A stretch of 64,000 nucleotides of DNA from Leucobacter sp042726155 (GTDB taxonomy: Bacteria > Actinomycetota > Actinomycetes > Actinomycetales > Microbacteriaceae). The stretch covers positions 434,001-498,000 of the forward strand of contig NZ_JBHXHV010000004.1 of NCBI RefSeq assembly GCF_042726155.1, read 5' to 3'. The notes beneath the pieces are model-generated. The model did no database searches, was not told where the DNA came from, and was given only the letters and a program-made list of their open reading frames with translations. Position 1 is the first letter of the stretch. Every line of letters starts with the position of its first letter. The position numbers were made by a program, and so were the translations under genes. Positions 16,136-24,299 of the stretch are shown here, piece after piece.

Positions 16136-16653
16136 AGCGAGTGGGCGAGCAGTTCGAGCCCGATGACAGCGAGCCCGAGCGCCGCTTCTGCGAGGAGAAA
16201 CACCCACTTCCACAACCGGCTGAGTTTGAGTCGGCGCACTGCGGCCCGCGCAATGACGACCAGGGCCACGATGAGCGCCACCGTGCTCGCCGTGAGCGAC
16301 GTCGAGAGCGTCCAAACACCGAGCGCGCCGAGCGCCAGGAAGACGACCGGCACGGCGACCGCGCCGGCGGCACCGAACGTCACGCGGGCCATCACGGTGA
16401 GCTCAACGCGCGTGGGCAACGTCTCGTGGGCGAGCACGTGCGACACAAGATCCGCGACGAACACGGCGAGCAGGGTGCCCGCGACCGTGATCACGACCGT
16501 CAAGAGGGCCGAGGTGGCGTCCGTCTCGGCTGCGTGCCCGCGCAGAGTGAGTACGACCGCGAGCGCTGCGAATGTGACGTAAATTCGCTCTTTGAGCCGG
16601 TCAGCGGTGATCGCCGGATCCTCCGCGGGGTCGCGTTCGCGCATGCGTGCCAT
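16132..16653 (-). CDS. Hypothetical four-helix membrane protein
   Basis: A 173-residue protein with four hydrophobic segments (about residues 25-42, 46-70, 88-112, 116-138) and a final one near the C-terminus. The loop VADLVSHVLAHE after the second helix resembles small VIT-like or DUF-type actinobacterial membrane proteins, but I do not recognise a family. A TACAAT -10 box lies seven bases before the ATG. Confidence 0.65.
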   Translation of the reverse strand: MARMRERDPAEDPAITADRLKERIYVTFAALAVVLTLRGHAAETDATSALLTVVITVAGTLLAVFVADLVSHVLAHETLPTRVELTVMARVTFGAAGAVAVPVVFLALGALGVWTLSTSLTASTVALIVALVVIARAAVRRLKLSRLWKWVFLLAEAALGLAVIGLELLAHSL

Positions 16654-16660
16654 TTACCCG

Positions 16661-16666
16661 ATTGTA
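16661..16666 (-). promoter_or_regulatory. -10 box TACAAT, leaderless promoter
   Basis: TACAAT on the minus strand ends seven bases before the ATG at 16653, close to the -10 consensus and at the spacing seen for the other leaderless genes of this window. Confidence 0.5.
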
Positions 16667-16681
16667 CGTGGGCGTGCTCGT

Positions 16682-16771
16682 GCGCTGGCGCACGGGCCAG
16701 CGCATCGCCGAGCCCCTTCCTGCGCGCCGACCCCCTTGTCCGATTGCGCCAAAGCGCGAGGGGCTCGGCGA
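16682..16771. repeat. Two consecutive intergenic hairpins
   Basis: GCGCTGGC (16682-16689) pairs with GCCAGCGC (16696-16703), and TCGCCGAGCCCCT (16705-16717) pairs with AGGGGCTCGGCGA (16759-16771), both without mismatches. A further direct copy of AGGGGCTCGG follows at 16778. They fill the gap between two minus-strand genes and could terminate transcription from the secreted-protein gene, although no T-run is present. Confidence 0.55.
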
Positions 16772-16801
16772 GAAGCAAGGGGCTCGGCACCGCACAGCGG
16801 G

Positions 16802-17065
16802 TCAGTACCCCCGCACCGAGACCTGGAACTTCCAGTCAATGACGCCGCGGTCGGTCATGATGAAGCACTGGCTCGCGCGGGTCCACGAGGAGTTCATCGT
16901 CACGCGTTTCGCGTCGCACGCCGCCTTCGTCGTGAAGTTTGTCGGGTACAGGTACGTGTAGCCGCCCGCCGCTTGCGCGGGTGCCGCGACTGCGACGACG
17001 CCCCCTGCGACGAGGGCGATCGCGGCTCCAACACCGGCCAGGGTCTTCCGAGGCTTCATAGACAT
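16802..17065 (-). CDS. Small secreted protein
   Basis: An 87-residue protein with a clear Sec signal peptide: basic N-terminus MSMKPRKT, hydrophobic core LAGVGAAIALVAGGVVAVAA and an APAQAAGG cleavage region near residue 32. The mature part has two Cys residues (AACDAK and SQCFIM) that could form a disulphide. AAGGAG lies nine bases before the ATG. No family is recognised; it is expected in the cell wall or medium. Confidence 0.75.
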   Translation of the reverse strand: MSMKPRKTLAGVGAAIALVAGGVVAVAAPAQAAGGYTYLYPTNFTTKAACDAKRVTMNSSWTRASQCFIMTDRGVIDWKFQVSVRGY

Positions 17066-17113
17066 GTGCTCCAGCTCCTTTGCTCAACTTCCGTGGACGG
17101 CCAGTGTACGCAC

Positions 17114-17159
17114 AAAAAACCCCCGAACTCCATCGATTTCTCGACGACGTTCGGGGGTT
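17114..17159 (-). terminator. Rho-independent terminator downstream of tRNA-Ser
   Basis: AACCCCCGAAC (17118-17128) and GTTCGGGGGTT (17149-17159) make an 11-bp stem; on the minus strand the stem is followed by a T-run (A-run at 17114-17119 on the plus strand). Orientation fits the minus-strand tRNA-Ser just upstream. Confidence 0.85.
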
Positions 17160-17174
17160 CATGTGTTGCTCGAC

Positions 17175-17265
17175 TGGCGGAGACGGGGGGATTTGAACCC
17201 CCGGTCGAGTTAACCCCGACCCTTCATTAGCAGTGAAGTCCATTCGGCCGCTCTGGCACGTCTCC
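17175..17265 (-). tRNA. tRNA-Ser (anticodon GCT)
   Basis: Acceptor arms GGAGACG (17259-17265 on the minus strand) and CGTCTCC (17179-17185) pair fully, the discriminator is G and CCA is encoded (17175-17177). The anticodon loop CTGCTAA is flanked by CTTCA/TGAAG, giving anticodon GCT for AGC/AGT codons. A long variable arm and the T-loop GTTCAAATC are present, as expected for a class II serine tRNA. Confidence 0.95.
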
Positions 17266-17349
17266 ATACGCGAACAACGTCGTCCAGTCTACCTGGAGAA
17301 CCAGGCGGGATGGAAATCGATCGCCGCGAAATACCGCGAAGATTCGCGC

Positions 17350-18669
17350 CTACAACACCGTTCGGCCGAGTGTGCAGACAGATTTGTCCGCCTGAAGACC
17401 GGTCACGTTGTCTGGCAGCACCGTCTCACCGGAGCCGTCAGGCGCCGGTGCGTTCGGGTCGGCCGCCGGAGCATTCGGGTCTGTCGCGGGATCCGTGGCA
17501 GGGTCGGTGATCGGCTCACCGGTGGTCGGGTCAACCTCGGGCGCCGGTGTTTCTGTGCCCGGCTCAGGCGTCGCGGGGTCAGACCCCTCAACTGCAACGC
17601 CCTCACCGACACCCTGCACCGTGAATGGTTGACCACTCTTAATGACCTCGAACAGCGCATCCCCGCTCGCGTAGTCAGGGGTCAAGCGGCCGGTCTGGTA
17701 CGGGTGATCAGAGGCCGGATACTGCACGAAGTTGATGTTCTCGAGGTCAATGTCCTTGACCGTGTTTGCGACCTGCTGCATGAAATCGACGCTCGCCATA
17801 TTCTTTGACATCGTCATGTTCTCGACCGCGGCCTTCGCGAGGCCGTAGACCTTCATCGGGTCAGAGAGCGTGTCAGCACTCTTCATCTTTTGCACCAGCG
17901 CGGTCATGAAGACCTGCTGATTACTGATGCGGCTCGTGTCGCCGCCGTTGCCGACGCCGTGCCGGGTGCGCAAGAACTGCAGCGCCTCAAGCCCGACGAG
18001 TGTGTTCTCGCCCGCCGGAAGATTGAGGTCGGTGTACTCATCGACGATGGGCTGCGCGAGGCAGACATCGACGCCGCCGATTGCATTCGAGACCCCGATC
18101 ACGCCGTCGAAGGTGATCAGCGCGGCATTCGGAACCTCCATGCCGGTGAGCTGTGAAATCGTTGCCGCTACGCAGGGCAGTCCGCCGTTTGCGAGCGTTG
18201 AGTTCAGCTGCTGCTCACTCATGGCCGGGTAGTAATCGGGTTCACCCTCGGGACCCGGGCAGCTCGGGATCGGGAGCATCAGGTCGCGCGGAAAACTGAC
18301 GACGGTCGCGTTCTTGTGATCGGCCGAAACGTGCAGCATCATCGTGACGTCGTTGAGTTCGCCCTCTTCGCCGTCGTCAATTTCTTGACCCGCGCGGGAG
18401 TCTGATCCGACGAGCAGGATCGTGAGCGCGCCGTCAATCGTTTCGTCACCGACCCCGACACCACCCGCCTCGTTTCCGAGTTCGACGGTGTCAATGTCTT
18501 GCACGAGCCCCCACACCGCGTAGGCGACGGTGGCGACACCGCTCATTACAACTACGATTGCGGCCGTCAATAGCACCCGAAGCGCGTTGCCCCATGCACT
18601 CGAACGACGGAGCTTGCCATGTCGCACGAACGACTGGCGTTCGAGCGTTGCAGCAGGTTTCTGTGTCAT
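17350..18669 (-). CDS. LytR-CpsA-Psr (LCP) family cell-wall glycopolymer ligase
   Basis: A 439-residue membrane-anchored protein. One transmembrane helix lies at about residues 31-55, then the LCP domain: LTILLVGSDSRAG at about 83-95, VVSFPRDLMLPIP near 122-134, and LQFLRTRHG with the following SRISNQQ near 230. These Arg/Asp residues bind polyprenyl pyrophosphate in characterised LCP enzymes, which attach teichoic acids or arabinogalactan-type polymers to peptidoglycan. The C-terminal 70 residues are a Pro/Asp/Thr-rich repeat tail (DPATDPATDPNAPAADPNAP), probably spanning the wall. GGGAAG precedes the ATG. Confidence 0.92.
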   Translation of the reverse strand: MTQKPAATLERQSFVRHGKLRRSSAWGNALRVLLTAAIVVVMSGVATVAYAVWGLVQDIDTVELGNEAGGVGVGDETIDGALTILLVGSDSRAGQEIDDGEEGELNDVTMMLHVSADHKNATVVSFPRDLMLPIPSCPGPEGEPDYYPAMSEQQLNSTLANGGLPCVAATISQLTGMEVPNAALITFDGVIGVSNAIGGVDVCLAQPIVDEYTDLNLPAGENTLVGLEALQFLRTRHGVGNGGDTSRISNQQVFMTALVQKMKSADTLSDPMKVYGLAKAAVENMTMSKNMASVDFMQQVANTVKDIDLENINFVQYPASDHPYQTGRLTPDYASGDALFEVIKSGQPFTVQGVGEGVAVEGSDPATPEPGTETPAPEVDPTTGEPITDPATDPATDPNAPAADPNAPAPDGSGETVLPDNVTGLQADKSVCTLGRTVL

Positions 18670-18790
18670 TCAGCTTCCCAGGGTCGTGCGGGCGAGGTTG
18701 ATCGCACCCGACAATAACGTCTCAATGTACCGTGTGGCACTGGGTATGGCCTTGGAAACGACGCAAAGGGTGCAGTTGGCAGGCCACCGG

Positions 18791-18796
18791 TAGGCT
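18791..18796 (+). promoter_or_regulatory. -10 box TAGGCT, leaderless promoter of the first xth gene
   Basis: TAGGCT ends seven bases before the ATG at 18804, leaving no room for a Shine-Dalgarno sequence and placing the transcription start at the start codon. Confidence 0.5.
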
Positions 18797-18803
18797 GAAT
18801 CTC

Positions 18804-19682
18804 ATGCGCATCGCCACCTGGAACGTCAACTCGATCCGCACTCGATTTGCCCGCGTGGTCGATTGGCTCGTGCGCGAAGACATCGACGTGCTTGCGATGC
18901 AAGAGATCAAATGCCGGCCCGATCAGTTTCCGCTCGCGGCGTTCGAACAGGCCGGGTACACGGTCGAAATTCACGGCCTCAACCAGTGGAACGGCGTCGC
19001 AATTGCGAGCCGCCACGAGATGACTGACGTCGCGCGGGAATTCGCGGGCATGCCCGGCTTCGGTAAGCCCGTCAAGGGCCAGGAGGGCGTGCAGGGCGTC
19101 GGCCCGAACGATCTCCCACTTGAGGCTCGTGCGCTCGGCGTCACGGTCGGCGACCTCAGACTTTGGAGTCTGTACGTACCCAACGGGCGTTCACTCGATG
19201 ATCCTCACTTCGCCTACAAACTCGCGTGGCTCGAAGCGCTGCGAGAAGACACTCGTTCCTGGCTCGATGAGGATCCCCAGCTGCCACTCGCGCTGATGGG
19301 TGATTGGAATATCGCTCCGTTCGACTCCGATATGGCCGACCCGTCGTTCCGCGTGGGCTATTCGACGCATGTCTCGCCGGAGGAGCGATCGATGCTCGCG
19401 TCCTTCGAACCCCTCGTCACCGACGTGGTGCGCCCGATCGTGCCAGAGGGCTACACGTTCTGGGACTACCAGGCGGGCAAGTTCCCGAAGGATCAGGGTA
19501 TGCGCATCGACTTCATCATGGGATCGCCCGCGTTCGCAGACGCAGTCACCGGCGCATCCATCGAACGCGAGGAACGCAAGGGCGATGCTCCGAGCGACCA
19601 CGTACCGGTGGTCTGTGACATTGATGTCGACCTGTTGGGCGGCACGTTTGACGATGACTACGACCGCCCGATGGTGTTCTGA
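18804..19682 (+). CDS. xthA: Exodeoxyribonuclease III (AP endonuclease), first copy
   Basis: A 292-residue endonuclease/exonuclease/phosphatase-fold nuclease acting in base-excision repair. Active-site blocks are ATWNVNSIRTR (residues 4-14), the Mg-binding glutamate in LAMQEIK (about 33-39), GDWNIAPFD (about 165-173) and the terminal SDHVPV near 272. The start ATG at 18804 follows a TAGGCT -10 box by seven bases. A second paralogue follows after 75 bases, so the window carries two adjacent xth genes with clearly different sequences. Confidence 0.93.
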   Translation: MRIATWNVNSIRTRFARVVDWLVREDIDVLAMQEIKCRPDQFPLAAFEQAGYTVEIHGLNQWNGVAIASRHEMTDVAREFAGMPGFGKPVKGQEGVQGVGPNDLPLEARALGVTVGDLRLWSLYVPNGRSLDDPHFAYKLAWLEALREDTRSWLDEDPQLPLALMGDWNIAPFDSDMADPSFRVGYSTHVSPEERSMLASFEPLVTDVVRPIVPEGYTFWDYQAGKFPKDQGMRIDFIMGSPAFADAVTGASIEREERKGDAPSDHVPVVCDIDVDLLGGTFDDDYDRPMVF

Positions 19683-19744
19683 GTCGCCGACCCCGCACTA
19701 AACGCGACGCACGGCGTCGCGCCAACGCACGCCCGCGCCCGAAG

Positions 19745-19750
19745 TAGACT
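19745..19750 (+). promoter_or_regulatory. -10 box TAGACT, leaderless promoter of the second xth gene
   Basis: TAGACT ends seven bases before the ATG at 19758, the same geometry as for the first xth gene, so the two neighbours appear to have separate promoters. Confidence 0.5.
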
Positions 19751-19757
19751 GGCTGGC

Positions 19758-20615
19758 ATGGCTGAAACCTTGCGCGTCGCATCCGTCAATGTCAACGGCA
19801 TCAGGGCCGCGTTCCGCAAGGGCATGGGCGACTGGCTCGATGCCCGCGGAGTCGACGTGCTCGCCCTGCAAGAGGTGCGCGCCGACGACTCGCATCTGAC
19901 CGAATTGCTCGGCGAGGGGTGGCACTTCTTGCACGACCCGTGCCAGATCAAGGGCCGCGCCGGCGTCGCCATCGCGAGCCGCGTGCCCGCGACTGCGCAC
20001 CGCGTGGGTCTCGGAGGGCTCGACGCTCAAGAGCAGATCCAGTCGTCGGGGCGCTGGATCGAGGCTGACTTCGACGTGAACGGCAATACGTTCACCGTCA
20101 TCAGCAACTACACCCACTCGGGCGAGGTCGAAACACCCCGCCAGGAGGCCAAGTGGGCGTTCCTCGACGCCATGGGTGAGCGCATGCGCGAACTCACGGC
20201 CGAACGGGAGCTCGTCGCGGTCGTCGGTGACTTCAACGTCGGCCACCGCGAGTTCGACATCAAGAACTGGAAGGGCAACGTCAAGCGATCCGGATTCTTG
20301 CCCCGCGAGCGCGCCTACTTCGATCGCTTCTTCGGCACCGCGGGCGAGACCATTGTCGGCGTCGACGGCACCGAGGGCGAGGGCTTCGGCTGGGTCGACG
20401 TGGGGCGCCGCTTTCACGGTGAGATTGACGGCCCGTACACGTGGTGGTCAAACCGCGGCCAGGCGTTCGACAATGACACTGGCTGGCGCATCGACTACCA
20501 CGTAGTCAGCCCCGCGCTCGCCGAGCGCGTCGAGTCATACACGGTCGACCGCGCCGCGTCGTACGACGCCCGCTGGTCGGATCACGCCCCCGTGGTCGTC
20601 GACTACCGCGTCTAA
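19758..20615 (+). CDS. Exodeoxyribonuclease III (AP endonuclease), second copy
   Basis: A 285-residue exonuclease III family enzyme. Visible motifs are ASVNVNGIRAA (residues 8-18), LALQEVRADD (about 35-44), VGDFNVGHREFDIKNW (about 156-171), RIDYHVVSP (about 248-256) and the C-terminal SDHAPVVVDY. It is more like the ExoA/ApeX type than its upstream neighbour. Tandem presence suggests division of labour in AP-site or 3'-end repair; the substrates cannot be told apart from sequence. Confidence 0.92.
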   Translation: MAETLRVASVNVNGIRAAFRKGMGDWLDARGVDVLALQEVRADDSHLTELLGEGWHFLHDPCQIKGRAGVAIASRVPATAHRVGLGGLDAQEQIQSSGRWIEADFDVNGNTFTVISNYTHSGEVETPRQEAKWAFLDAMGERMRELTAERELVAVVGDFNVGHREFDIKNWKGNVKRSGFLPRERAYFDRFFGTAGETIVGVDGTEGEGFGWVDVGRRFHGEIDGPYTWWSNRGQAFDNDTGWRIDYHVVSPALAERVESYTVDRAASYDARWSDHAPVVVDYRV

Positions 20616-20703
20616 CTGAACGCTGACCGGCCCCGACGCACGGCGACACTGCGCACTCGCGCAAGCCCAACTTTCACCTGCACAACTCGCAAGGAACCTC
20701 ACT

Positions 20704-21711
20704 ATGAGTGCACCCGCAAAACCCGTTCTTTTTTCAGGCATGCAGCCGTCGAGCGATTCGCTGCAGCTCGGTAACTACATCGGCGCGCTGAGCCAGTGGA
20801 CTCAGATGCAAGAGGACTTCGACGCTTTCTTCTGCGTCGTCAATCTCCACGCCATCACCGTGCCGCAGAACCCCGCTGAGCTGATTGCGCGCACCCGCCG
20901 CACCGCGGCGCAGTACATCGCGGCCGGTATCGACCCCGAGAAGTCGACGCTGTTCGTGCAGTCACAGGTGCCAGCACACGCTGAGCTTGCCTGGGTGCTG
21001 AACACCGTGACGGGGTTCGGCGAGGCGAGCCGCATGACGCAGTTCAAAGATAAGTCGCAGAAGAACGGCGCCGATGCTGCGTCGGTCGGACTCTTCACCT
21101 ACCCGATCCTGATGGCCGCCGATATTCTTCTCTACCAGGCCGAAAGCGTGCCTGTGGGCGAAGATCAGCGCCAGCACGTCGAGCTGACACGCGACCTCGC
21201 GAATCGCTTTAACACGCGCTTCGGCGACACGTTCATCGTGCCGGAGGCGCAGATCCCGAAGGGCACCGCGAAGGTCTACGACCTGCAGGAGCCGACGGCG
21301 AAGATGTCAAAGTCTGCCGAGTCGGAGGCCGGCCTCATCAAGGTGCTCGACCCCGCGAACGTCACCAAGAAGAAGATCATGCGCGCCGTCACCGACGACG
21401 ACAACGACATTCGCTTCGATCGCCAGGCGAAGCCGGGCGTCTCGAACCTGCTCACCATCTACGCGGTGCTCAGCGATCGCACGGTCGAGTCCGTCGAGCA
21501 GGAATACGCGGGTCGCGGCTACGGCGACCTGAAGAAGGGCCTCGTCGAGGTGGTCGAGGAGAGCCTCGCTCCCGTGCGCACGCGCACTGAGGAGCTCCTG
21601 GCGGATCCGGCTGAGCTCGACCGCCTGCTCGCTCGGGCCGCGGAGCGCGCCAACGAGGTGGCCAACCGCACGCTGGCCCGCGTCTACGACCGCATCGGCC
21701 TGATCCGCTAG
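20704..21711 (+). CDS. trpS: Tryptophan--tRNA ligase
   Basis: A 335-residue class I aminoacyl-tRNA synthetase. The HIGH-like motif lies in SGMQPSSDSLQLGNYIGAL (residues 11-29), and the KMSKS loop is PTAKMSKSAESE near residue 200. The tryptophan-binding region includes VNLHAITVP and PVGEDQRQHVELTRD. An AAGGA Shine-Dalgarno sequence precedes the ATG at 20704. It is a single-gene unit between the xth genes and a convergent dehydrogenase. Confidence 0.96.
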   Translation: MSAPAKPVLFSGMQPSSDSLQLGNYIGALSQWTQMQEDFDAFFCVVNLHAITVPQNPAELIARTRRTAAQYIAAGIDPEKSTLFVQSQVPAHAELAWVLNTVTGFGEASRMTQFKDKSQKNGADAASVGLFTYPILMAADILLYQAESVPVGEDQRQHVELTRDLANRFNTRFGDTFIVPEAQIPKGTAKVYDLQEPTAKMSKSAESEAGLIKVLDPANVTKKKIMRAVTDDDNDIRFDRQAKPGVSNLLTIYAVLSDRTVESVEQEYAGRGYGDLKKGLVEVVEESLAPVRTRTEELLADPAELDRLLARAAERANEVANRTLARVYDRIGLIR

Positions 21712-21730
21712 CGCCGCTGGCGCCGTTGGC

Positions 21731-21749
21731 GCCGGGCGGTATGCCCGGC
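21731..21749. terminator. Hairpin between convergent trpS and dehydrogenase genes
   Basis: GCCGGGC (21731-21737) and GCCCGGC (21743-21749) form a seven-base-pair stem with loop GGTAT. There is no T-run on either strand, so termination is only a suggestion from its position between two convergent genes. Confidence 0.4.
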
Positions 21750-21772
21750 ACCAGCGCGCCAGCGCACCCGTG

Positions 21773-22813
21773 CTACGGCACGAGCACCGCCCGGCCCTGA
21801 ATGCGACCGTGGTGCAGATCGTCGAAGGCCTGAACCGCATCGTCGAGCGAATACTCCACGACCTCCACGCCGATCTTGCCAGCGCGCGCCAGCGCTACCG
21901 CATGCCGCATGTCGGAGCGGTTGCCACCGTAGGCGCGTTCGATATTGACACCCCATGGCAGCGGGCTGCTGCTGCCGGCAACGTACGAGAACGATCCCTC
22001 GCCGAGACCGACGAACCGGATTGCGCCGCCGCCGCGCACCACCGCGCGTGCGAGGTCGACCGTGGGCTGCACGCCGACGAAGTCGAACACAACATCTGCG
22101 CCGACCCCGCGGGTCTCCGCCAGAATGCGGCTCGCTGCGCTGCCGTCGCTCGGAATCGCCAGGTCGGCACCGTGCGCCTCCGCGTAGGCGAGCTTCTCGG
22201 GGTCCGTGTCGAGCGCGATGATGCGCGCCCCGGTCGTCGCGGCGAGAATCTGCAGCGCCATGTGGCCGAGCCCGCCGAGGCCGATCGTCACCACGGTTGC
22301 ATCTCCGGTCATGCGATCGCGCACCGTGTTGATCGCGTGCATCGGGGTGAGCGCGGCGTCGGCCAGCGGCGCAGCGGCGACGAGGTCGAGGTCACCGATG
22401 GGATCGAGGTGGTGCGACTTCACTGCGATGTAGTCGGCCATGCCGCCGGGGCTGCCAATGCCAGGCGACAGCGGCGCGAGTGCCTCTCGGGGGTATACCG
22501 TCTCGCACTGGTTGTCACGCCCGGCTAGGCACTCGCGACACTGCCCACAGGCGAGAATCAGGGCGACGAGTGCGCGATCCCCGACCTGCCAGTTCTGCAC
22601 GTCTGCACCGAGCTTCTCGACCGTGCCAGAGACCTCGTGGCCGAGGGTGCCGCCGATGAGGGGATTATCGTCGCCCATGCCAATGATCGCGATGTCCGAG
22701 TGGCAGAGCCCGGCGCCGCCAACCTTCAGCAGCACCTCATCTGGTGCGATTTCAGGGACGGGCTTGTCGTGAATTTCGACGGTGTTGTTCTTCACGTAGG
22801 TCACAGCGCGCAT
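21773..22813 (-). CDS. Zinc-dependent NAD(P) alcohol dehydrogenase (medium-chain)
   Basis: A 346-residue medium-chain dehydrogenase. Catalytic zinc ligands appear in GAGLCHSD (about residues 36-43) and TLGHEVSG (about 57-64); the structural zinc loop has four cysteines in CGQCRECLAGRDNQC (about 86-100). The Rossmann motif is VTIGLGGLGHMALQ near 170. Likely oxidises alcohols or reduces aldehydes; the substrate is unknown. The ATG at 22813 has AGGAG five bases upstream; an upstream start at 22849 would add 12 residues without a good ribosome site. Confidence 0.88.
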   Translation of the reverse strand: MRAVTYVKNNTVEIHDKPVPEIAPDEVLLKVGGAGLCHSDIAIIGMGDDNPLIGGTLGHEVSGTVEKLGADVQNWQVGDRALVALILACGQCRECLAGRDNQCETVYPREALAPLSPGIGSPGGMADYIAVKSHHLDPIGDLDLVAAAPLADAALTPMHAINTVRDRMTGDATVVTIGLGGLGHMALQILAATTGARIIALDTDPEKLAYAEAHGADLAIPSDGSAASRILAETRGVGADVVFDFVGVQPTVDLARAVVRGGGAIRFVGLGEGSFSYVAGSSSPLPWGVNIERAYGGNRSDMRHAVALARAGKIGVEVVEYSLDDAVQAFDDLHHGRIQGRAVLVP

Positions 22814-22986
22814 AGCGACTCCTGTTCCGGCCGCGAGCGTCACGGCCACACGGATGTGAGGGCGGGATCACCCTGCGGGGCTCACGCTAGCCCTCTCGCC
22901 TGGGTATCTCACAACATACATTGCGCCCCCGGCGTAATGAATGCGCACACATTCACGCAATCTGCCGGGGAGGACTACGATGATGA

Positions 22987-23125
22987 ACGTGTTCCGGGGT
23001 CGGTGTGATTCCGAACCGGCGGTGACAGTCCGCGAGCGTCGTACCCACGATGCTGAACCGGTGTAATTCCGGTACCGACGGTAATGGACGTATAGAGCGT
23101 TCGAGTCCGGATGAGAGGAACGCGT
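22987..23125 (+). promoter_or_regulatory. FMN riboswitch (RFN element)
   Basis: The conserved RFN core is readable: CGGGGTCGGTGTGATTCCG, then ACCGGCGGTGACAGTCCGCGA, a variable stem around 23040, AACCGGTGTAATTCCGGTACC, CGACGGT, and the terminal AGTCCGGATGAGAGGAA. The closing stem pairs ACGTGTTCC (22987-22995) with GGAACGCGT (23117-23125), one G-T pair. It senses flavin mononucleotide and lies directly ahead of ribD. Because it ends at the possible start of ribD with no terminator-like T-run visible, control may be at translation initiation. Confidence 0.93.
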
Positions 23126-23183
23126 GAGTCACGGACGTCCGTGGACCCTTGCGCACCCGGCACGTAGTGAACGGCGGATCGGG

Positions 23184-24299
23184 ATGCTCGAGCAGAGCCT
23201 CATCGAGGACGGCATGCGGCGGGGCCTCGCCATCGCGCTGCGCGGTCGCGCTGATACCCCGAATCCCCAAGTCGGGTGCGTGCTCCTCGACCGCGACGGC
23301 CGGATCGTCGCAGAGGGCTGGCATCGCGGCGCCGGCACACCCCACGCCGAGGTCGATGCGATTGCACAGCTGCCCGACGCTTGGCGGCAGCGCGCCCATG
23401 AACTCACCGCCGTCGTGACTCTCGAACCCTGCAATCACACGGGCCGCACCGGACCGTGTGCAGTCGCGCTCGTCGAGCTCGGCGTCGGGGCAGTCGCGTT
23501 CGCGCTCTCGGACCCCGGCCAAGCGTCAGCCGGCGGTGCCGCGACGCTGCGCGCTGCCGGAATCGAGGTGCTCGGCGGCGTGCTCGCACCCGAGGCACGC
23601 AAGATGCTCGGGCCGTGGCTGCGTACGCAAGGGCGCGACGCCGCGCCTCCGCGTCGCCCACGCGTCACCGTGAAGTGGGCGCAGACCCTTGACGGTCGCG
23701 CCGCGGCGAACGACGGAACGAGCCAGTGGATCACCGGAGCAGATGCGCGCGCCGACGTGCACCGGCGGCGGGCTGCAGCCGACGCGATCCTCGTCGGCAC
23801 CGGCACACTGCTCGCCGATGACCCGACGCTCACCGCGCGCGACTCCGCTGGCGGGCTGCTCGTGCCCGCCAGCGAGCAACCGATCCCGGTCGTGCTGGGT
23901 CGCCGTGAGATTCCCGTTGACGCGCGCGTTCGCGCGCACCCGGCGCTTGCGGCGCACGGTCTCACAGAGCCGCTGCAGTTCACCGGCAGCGACCTCGCCG
24001 CAGACCTCGCCGCGCTCGCGGAGCGAGGCATTCGCAGCGTCTTCGTCGAGGGCGGCCCGGCGGTCTCGAGCGCGATCATCGCCGCCGGACTCGCCGACGA
24101 CGTGCTCGTTTACGTGGCGCCCGCGCTACTCGGCGGCTCGCGGCTCGGCATCGGCGATCTCGGTATCGCCAGCATCTCGGCCATCCTGCGATTGACCGAC
24201 GCGCGCGTCCAAACGCTGGGCGATGACCTGCTCGTGACGGCCTCGGTTCCCACTCTTTCGCCCCACACCTCGGGCGGTTTCGCCCCGGAAGGATCCTGA
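23184..24299 (+). CDS. ribD: Bifunctional diaminohydroxyphosphoribosylaminopyrimidine deaminase / reductase
   Basis: A 371-residue riboflavin-synthesis enzyme with an N-terminal zinc deaminase (PHAEVDAI about residues 54-61 and PCNHTGRTGPC about 83-93) and a C-terminal NADPH reductase (TVKWAQTLDGRAA about 150, and FVEGGPAVSSAII near 290). It converts the GTP cyclohydrolase product through two steps. I prefer the ATG at 23184 because it matches family N-termini; a GTG at 23124, overlapping the riboswitch end with AGAGGAA just before it, would add 20 residues and would give direct Shine-Dalgarno sequestration. Confidence 0.92.
   Translation: MLEQSLIEDGMRRGLAIALRGRADTPNPQVGCVLLDRDGRIVAEGWHRGAGTPHAEVDAIAQLPDAWRQRAHELTAVVTLEPCNHTGRTGPCAVALVELGVGAVAFALSDPGQASAGGAATLRAAGIEVLGGVLAPEARKMLGPWLRTQGRDAAPPRRPRVTVKWAQTLDGRAAANDGTSQWITGADARADVHRRRAAADAILVGTGTLLADDPTLTARDSAGGLLVPASEQPIPVVLGRREIPVDARVRAHPALAAHGLTEPLQFTGSDLAADLAALAERGIRSVFVEGGPAVSSAIIAAGLADDVLVYVAPALLGGSRLGIGDLGIASISAILRLTDARVQTLGDDLLVTASVPTLSPHTSGGFAPEGS

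Noticed and set aside
23062..23069. GTGTAATT motif inside the FMN riboswitch, same as the motif near 56919
   Set aside because: It is part of the conserved aptamer core and unrelated to the intergenic palindrome.
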